Assembly (NCBI GenBank): GCA_000965745.1
Contig: CP009479.1
Location: forward strand, 1,870,457-1,934,456
Length of the DNA stretch: 64,000 nt
Source: an uncultured archaeon
Lineage (GTDB): Archaea > Thermoplasmatota > Thermoplasmata > Thermoplasmatales > Thermoplasmataceae
Reading direction: 5' to 3'
The position numbers and the translations under genes are program-made. Below are positions 59,860 to 64,000 of the stretch, piece by piece. The notes below the pieces were generated by a model, which was given only the letters and a program-made list of their open reading frames with translations, ran no database searches and was not told where the DNA came from. The first letter of the stretch is position 1. Every line of letters begins with the position of its first letter.

Positions 59860-60465
59860 TCATCCCATTTTTGAGCCAAGGTTTGTAGCGCGTAACACGT
59901 TTACGAATTCCCTTGGTATCCCCTTTGCTACGAGGTATTCCCAATCCGGTATGATCCCTTTTGAAATAGCTGTGTTTATGAGGTCTGTAAGTGGAACATA
60001 GACAGTTTCTGGTGCATAGACAGTTCCAAGCACCCATGGGGGGACGTCGAAATAATTTCTGTATCTCCCTGGAACAATGTCAATCAGTACCTCATTGAGA
60101 GTAGAAGAAATGTCCTCGTTGTAATACCACCTCTTTACATTGAAGTTCTGGAAGTTTGCCTTTGGAGTGTATACCTTCCATTCCACCCCGTACATTTTTT
60201 CAGTTCCGACAAAATTTGCGTTATTGCCAAAGTTGTCTATTATTGTCTGTGGCGGAGCCTCTTCTTTTCCGGTTGAAGCATTTATCACTTTTATGTTGAA
60301 GCGCTTGTACACGCCCATGTATTTCTGGATCAGTCTCTCCAGTTCCTCTGCCTCCCCTTCTGTAATTGATAAGTCATTCTCTATCTGTTCCGAAACTGCA
60401 GAATATTCCTCCAGAGAGGAATTCAGAATGAGCTTCAGATAATAATTAAACCTGTCACCTGACAT
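59860..60465 (-). CDS. Unrecognised soluble protein, 201 aa
   Basis: No family recognised. The N-terminal 60 residues are acidic and helical (SSLEEYSAVSEQIENDLSITEGEAEELERLIQKY). A middle part is beta-rich (VEWKVYTPKANFQNFNVKRWYYNEDISSTLNEVLIDIVPGRYRNYFDVPPW). The C-terminal helix contains PREFVNVLRATNLG. No signal peptide or membrane helix. Neighbours are the aldolase on the same strand 54 nt downstream and the divergent 60664 gene, so the last two may be a lineage-specific block. Codon use looks like its neighbours. Confidence 0.65.
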   Translation of the reverse strand: MSGDRFNYYLKLILNSSLEEYSAVSEQIENDLSITEGEAEELERLIQKYMGVYKRFNIKVINASTGKEEAPPQTIIDNFGNNANFVGTEKMYGVEWKVYTPKANFQNFNVKRWYYNEDISSTLNEVLIDIVPGRYRNYFDVPPWVLGTVYAPETVYVPLTDLINTAISKGIIPDWEYLVAKGIPREFVNVLRATNLGSKMG

Positions 60466-60632
60466 AAGCAGACTCTCACATGATATACCATCGTGGCTAC
60501 GTATACCAATGAAAATTAATATTTAATGATAACGTAGGTTCGCAAACCAATGATAAATTTCGTTTCACGGGCATTGCTTTGAGAAAACTCTGTATTTTCC
60601 AGTGTTTGTAGTTATGTATGCAGCTACATTAC

Positions 60633-60642
60633 TTTATTTATA
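60633..60642 (+). promoter_or_regulatory. TATA box of the 60664 gene
   Basis: tttatttata is centred 26-27 bp before ATG 60664 and selects it over ATG 60652. Confidence 0.6.
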
Positions 60643-60663
60643 CTTGGACATATGAAGAAAAAT

Positions 60664-61644
60664 ATGGCTATCGCACAACTTGAGGACGATGTTTTGACAT
60701 ACCTCGAAAGAACGGCAGATATCAGGGAGCTTTACTATGAGCAAAAGCTCCTTTCTCACATTGAAGGGTATGATCTGGAAAATGATCTGTTTGCAGTAAC
60801 ACCATGGGATATAGAACAGGTAGCCCTGAACACAGGGGCTGGGGATTCCACCGAAGTAGTAAACGTACTTGAAAAGTATCGAGACTTTTTTAAGGTGGAA
60901 GAAACCGGGGATGGCCTCACTGTAGTGAAACTTATTTCCGACGCATTCCCTGAAAAGCTGAAGAGAGGAGTTCCTGAACGGAGCAAGTCCAAAAGCATCA
61001 CTGTGGAGGATGCGTTCAAATGGTACCTTTACCATAAGATCAGGGAACAATCCGGGAACGGTACCATGCTGGTGAACATCAGGGACGGCATTTTTTCAAT
61101 TAAGAATGAGCTCTTTCTACCCGACGATTTTGTGCCGCGTGTAATGATGGAAATGGTTGAGGGCAGCAAGATGGTAGATGTTGTTCAGACATGGAGAAAC
61201 CTTCAGCCATCAAATCAGGGCAATGCCATTTTCCTTTATGGAAAACATGACAAGGGAAAATTTCTGGAGCCTGACTCCCTATTCTTCAATTCCAGCCCTG
61301 AAGGTGCTGTGCCTGATATGCTACCGGAACTCGGGGAGAAGATAAGTGCATCTTTCCTGAAATTTCAGGGTACCCGGGAATATGAGGATTTCATTTTCAG
61401 CAGGATAATGAGAAATGTGATTTTCAATGTAGAGACTAAGGATAAAAGGGAGCTCAAAAAACCTCTCTTTGACAGCGGAAAACTGAAAATTCTCGAGAAA
61501 AGGGGAATAGCCGTGATAAGGGATGGTTCTGGGATCGTGCCGGATGGAGTCAGCATTGAAGAACTTAAGAGTGCCAGGGCAGAAGCAGAGAAAAGTGCTG
61601 GAAAAGTCTCAGATATCTGGATGGGAAGCCATATCGGCCTCTGA
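60664..61644 (+). CDS. Unrecognised soluble protein, 326 aa, probably DNA/RNA- or protein-binding
   Basis: No family recognised. The N-terminus (IAQLEDDVLTYLERTADIRELYYEQ) is helical and could be a wHTH-like domain. A linker (RGVPERSKSKSITVEDAFKW) joins to a central part VVQTWRNLQPSNQGNAIFLYGKHDKGKFLEPDSLFF with FLYGKHDKGK (not a Walker A). The C-terminus is charged and coiled-coil-like (SIEELKSARAEAEKSAGKVSDI). Soluble, without signal peptide. It has its own TATA box and is transcribed away from the 59860 gene, giving a divergent pair of unknown proteins. Function not assigned. Confidence 0.6.
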   Translation: MAIAQLEDDVLTYLERTADIRELYYEQKLLSHIEGYDLENDLFAVTPWDIEQVALNTGAGDSTEVVNVLEKYRDFFKVEETGDGLTVVKLISDAFPEKLKRGVPERSKSKSITVEDAFKWYLYHKIREQSGNGTMLVNIRDGIFSIKNELFLPDDFVPRVMMEMVEGSKMVDVVQTWRNLQPSNQGNAIFLYGKHDKGKFLEPDSLFFNSSPEGAVPDMLPELGEKISASFLKFQGTREYEDFIFSRIMRNVIFNVETKDKRELKKPLFDSGKLKILEKRGIAVIRDGSGIVPDGVSIEELKSARAEAEKSAGKVSDIWMGSHIGL

Positions 61645-61962
61645 AACTTTCTACCACAGCCTGGGAAAGTTACAGCATTCCCAATGAAGGTCAAAAAGAT
61701 AGCATGCCTTTCTCAACATATTTTCAGGCAGCTCATACGAAGGTATTTCCCTTTGAATTAGAGCCAGCATAAAAACAGATCCTCAATGGAGTTTTCAACT
61801 GTTGTCTTCAGGGAAACAGTGCAAGGTGCCTATAGAATTCGAGTGCAGTCATTGATAGACATGAGGTGCAGGCCCCCTGCATTAGCGTTCAGGCATCCCG
61901 TGGATTATCAGACCTTGGAATCATAAATAGAGCCAAATAGTACAAAAAAATCATGTAGCATA
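61645..61962. other. Intergenic region without a convincing gene
   Basis: 318 nt. Only a perfect small palindrome tgcagg-ccc-cctgca at about 61864-61882 stands out. The TATA-like cataaatag near 61922 may serve the 40-aa ORF at 61963. No RNA gene was recognised. Confidence 0.4.
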
Positions 61963-62085
61963 ATGCCTGCCGGAAAAGAAGTCGACAAAGATGATGAGTT
62001 TCCTGTAAAACATTTCATATATCTGATAATAGGCACAATTGCCATAGCCATAGTGGTAGTGCTTGCAATTCCCCTGCTGAGCTGA
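61963..62085 (+). CDS. 40-residue single-span membrane peptide
   Basis: ATG 61963 to TGA 62083-62085. An acidic N-terminus (PAGKEVDKDDEFPVKH) is followed by one hydrophobic helix (FIYLIIGTIAIAIVVVLAIPLLS) ending at the C-terminus, so it looks like a tail-anchored small protein. Possible TATA (ccaaatagta) about 25 bp upstream. No family recognised; the charge and helix pattern argue against chance, but expression is unproven. Confidence 0.5.
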   Translation: MPAGKEVDKDDEFPVKHFIYLIIGTIAIAIVVVLAIPLLS

Positions 62086-62127
62086 ATATTTTCATGTCTA
62101 TGCATCAAGGCTGCACTACAGGCATTT

Positions 62128-62694
62128 TTACCGCATCGGAGCAGGTATCCTCTCGATTCGTGAAAAAAGAATAAATGAGGTGTATTTGTCATTGCTGAAG
62201 AAGGCGTCCTGCTCTATTCCTTCAACTTCAAACCCATTGTTGATTAGGACCCTCATGGATGCAAGATTTCCTTCAAGAACCTTTGTCTGAAGCCTTCTCA
62301 GTTTGAGCTCCCCGAAGGCATAGTTGCATGCAAGGCCGACAGCCTCCGTAGCTATCCCTTTGCCTCTGAACTGGCGTCCCACCCAGTAGCCGATATGCGC
62401 CTTTCTGTCAAGAAAATTTATGTCACTAAGCCCGACAATACCAGCTGCCCTGTTCTTGTAAAGAATGAGGAAGTCCACGGCAAAGGGAACTGATCCCGTA
62501 TCCCTGTTCCTCTCTATGAATTCCACTGCATTCTCGACACCATAAGGGTGAGGGAAGCTATGGGCACCAATTTTATCCCTTATTTCTATATCGTTTGCCA
62601 GAGATGCTATTTCTTCCGCATACCTGATATCGATAGGCGAATCCAGGGTGATATTCACCCCCGTTAGCTTAGTAAGTCTAGATACACTGGACAC
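62128..62694 (-). CDS. RimJ/RimL-type GNAT acetyltransferase
   Basis: 188 aa. ITLDSPIDIRYAEEIASLANDIEIRDKIGAHSFPHPYGVENAVEFIERN, AAGIVGLSDINFLDRKAHIGYWVGRQFRGKGIATEAVGLACNYAFGELKLRRLQTKVLEGNLASMRVLINNGFEVEG: the RimL-like order with acetyl-CoA loop RGKGIATEA. Could acetylate a ribosomal protein N-terminus or a small amine. Single gene. Confidence 0.85.
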   Translation of the reverse strand: MSSVSRLTKLTGVNITLDSPIDIRYAEEIASLANDIEIRDKIGAHSFPHPYGVENAVEFIERNRDTGSVPFAVDFLILYKNRAAGIVGLSDINFLDRKAHIGYWVGRQFRGKGIATEAVGLACNYAFGELKLRRLQTKVLEGNLASMRVLINNGFEVEGIEQDAFFSNDKYTSFILFSRIERIPAPMR

Positions 62695-62790
62695 AATTAT
62701 TCACCAAACGGCTTTGTAGTACATATTGTAGGTATTGAAAAAATTGTCGCAATGGGTTATAGTATGTGAACCGCAATAGATTTATTCAGG

Positions 62791-63450
62791 TTGAACCGTA
62801 TAGTTTCTGGATCTGTATTGAAATTTAGCAAGGCGTTCTTTGTAGCCGGAATAATTGGCCCATTGGTTACGATTATACTAACTGTGACAGACACATTCAT
62901 TTCCCCATGGTTCAGCTGGACCCAGAATGCTCTGAGTGATCTTGGAGTGAACCGGTACTCCTATCTGTTTAATTACTCGCTCATTTTCGAAGGTGTAATG
63001 AATTTCTTATTCGCACTGGGACTGATGAACTTCTATGGTTTGAAGAAGTTGACTGTTGTTTCCCTCATCATAAGTGGGTTGAGCCTTTCCATGGTTGGAA
63101 TTTTTGTGGAGACCTATCACCCATTCCATCTCGTATTTGCCCTCGTATATTTCATCCTCTTCCCGCTCGCGATAATAATGTTCAGCAGGGAAATCGGGAG
63201 AGAGCATCCTATCCAGTCTAGAACCGGTTATGCATTGTCAGCAGCTTCCCTGGTTACCATAATAATCGGTGTCGCGGTTGCTTTCGGGTTTATCGGCAAT
63301 GCAAGCATAGGACTGGCCATTCCGGAGATGGTTGAAGCCGTTCTTCTTGGAGGCTGGAGCGTGTATATCGGAAGCTGGTCGCTTACCATGGGCAGCCAGT
63401 CGGGAGCCTCAAATCCATTGCAGGAAACGGAGGCCAGGGCTCACCAGTAA
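62791..63450 (+). CDS. DUF998 family membrane protein
   Basis: 219 aa (TTG 62791) or 210 aa (TTG 62818). About six transmembrane helices; the DUF998 signature WTQNALSDLGVN with the preceding FVAGIIGPLVTIILTVTDTFISPWFS is clear. Function is unknown. A TATA-like tttattcagg (62780-62789) would place a leaderless start near 62808-62818, slightly favouring the shorter form. It converges with the membrane protein at the right edge, with 13 nt between stops. Confidence 0.8.
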   Translation: MNRIVSGSVLKFSKAFFVAGIIGPLVTIILTVTDTFISPWFSWTQNALSDLGVNRYSYLFNYSLIFEGVMNFLFALGLMNFYGLKKLTVVSLIISGLSLSMVGIFVETYHPFHLVFALVYFILFPLAIIMFSREIGREHPIQSRTGYALSAASLVTIIIGVAVAFGFIGNASIGLAIPEMVEAVLLGGWSVYIGSWSLTMGSQSGASNPLQETEARAHQ

Positions 63451-63463
63451 CTTTTTCCGGAGA

Positions 63464-64000
63464 TCAGGATCCTGCCTTCAGCAGATTTATCCTTGCTGAA
63501 CCCGGATTAAAGAAGCCCGCCCACAGAAGGAGTATTCCTACAAACTCTGCATAGTAGAGAAATGCAGGAAATTTGGCGATATAGAGCGTCCCTGCTACAC
63601 TAACGATTATGACTCCGGCGATTATGCTCAGCATTTTTCTGTTGTGAGTTCTCCTGTAACTTACGATTGCAACATACAGGATTATCACGGCTGCTGGGAA
63701 GGTGATCAGAGATGATGATAATATCACAAGCAGAGGTAGGGCTCCAAACACTACGTAGTTAGATATGATGTTTCCAACATCTGACACTGCCAGTGTTGCA
63801 AGAAGGAGGATTGTTGCCGCTATAGAATATGCATAATAGGCTTTCAGTGGCTTCTGAGATCCAGATAGCTGAAGTGAGCCAATCGCAAGGAACTGCACAA
63901 GCAGGGCCACAATCGCAAGGTAGGATTTTATGAGTATCTGTGAATAGATGCCTACTGAGAAAATGAACTCTTCAAGGACGCCAAAAGTGAACAGCCAGAG
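63464..64000 (-). CDS. Polytopic membrane protein, 5' end beyond the window
   Basis: The frame is open to the window end at 64000, so the N-terminus is missing; a start at GTG 63910 would give only part. The visible 178 residues have about five to six hydrophobic segments (LWLFTFGVLEEFIFSV at the edge; AIVALLVQFLAIGSL; YSIAATILLLATLAV; VVFGALPLLVILSSSLITF; IIAGVIIVSVAGTLYIA; FVGILLLWAGFF). No family was recognised. Orientation suggests convergence with the DUF998 gene. Confidence 0.7.
   Translation of the reverse strand, partial: LWLFTFGVLEEFIFSVGIYSQILIKSYLAIVALLVQFLAIGSLQLSGSQKPLKAYYAYSIAATILLLATLAVSDVGNIISNYVVFGALPLLVILSSSLITFPAAVIILYVAIVSYRRTHNRKMLSIIAGVIIVSVAGTLYIAKFPAFLYYAEFVGILLLWAGFFNPGSARINLLKAGS

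Overview
The window is a chromosomal segment of an archaeon, most likely of the Thermoplasmatales or a close relative. The evidence is archaeal-only gene content: S3Ae, S24e, S27ae, S28e, L7Ae and L24e ribosomal proteins, RNA polymerase E' and Spt4, aIF5B/IF-2, Nmd3 and GTP-dependent dephospho-CoA kinase. It also has intron-containing tRNAs and many TATA boxes centred 23-28 bp before a start codon (leaderless genes). Non-phosphorylative Entner-Doudoroff-type enzymes (glycerate 2-kinase at the left edge, a KDG-aldolase-like protein near the right edge) fit Thermoplasma/Picrophilus-like metabolism. The order-level placement is inference; no comparison could be run.

Layout. 1-7.5 kb: 3' part of glycerate kinase, TrmI, a wHTH-TRASH metal-type regulator divergent from DUF302, tRNA-Tyr, an esterase, a glutamine-synthetase-like ligase followed by a C39-like cysteine enzyme, and a hemerythrin. 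7.5-15.1 kb: an SDR, the complete AmmeMemoRadiSam set (radical SAM, Memo, AMMECR1), then a copper block (46-aa YHS protein, YHS-headed Cu+ ATPase, surface-anchored protein) facing a wHTH/small membrane protein pair. 15.2-21.5 kb: a 1715-aa Lhr-type helicase and DUF763. 21.7-24 kb: an egtB-egtD ergothioneine pair. 24-31.2 kb: ribosomal/RNA polymerase cluster, a methyltransferase, acyl-CoA dehydrogenase, Nmd3, arginine deiminase, S3Ae and tRNA-Met. 31.2-37.7 kb: an accessory-looking stretch of small proteins, a Bat-type HTH regulator, acetyltransferases (one without a usable start codon), a frameshifted glycolipid-binding-domain gene, an ABC exporter, TrmO and a membrane protein. 37.8-39.3 kb: a DEAD-box helicase and a zinc ribbon.

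39.4-48.5 kb holds two complete molybdenum hydroxylase operons (FAD, 2Fe-2S and Mo subunits). XdhC and MocA-type cofactor maturation genes sit between them. An intact IS3-family element with a 5-bp target duplication (48626-49919) lies upstream of the second operon. 50-55.7 kb: an SDR, a P5C-dehydrogenase-like ALDH, LipB, an AIR-synthase-like protein, a wHTH regulator, and speD behind an AT-rich leader with an overlapping out-of-frame small ORF. 55.8-58.9 kb: the infB-ndk-rpl24e-rps28e-rpl7ae operon. 58.9-64 kb: KDG-aldolase-like protein, two unrecognised proteins, a 40-aa membrane peptide, a GNAT, a DUF998 protein and a membrane protein running off the right edge.

No CRISPR array, toxin-antitoxin or classical defence island was seen. 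The best candidates for undescribed biology are the GS-like/C39-like pair, the AmmeMemoRadiSam cluster, the YHS-based copper block, the archaeal ergothioneine pair, the Lhr-DUF763 pair and the speD leader.
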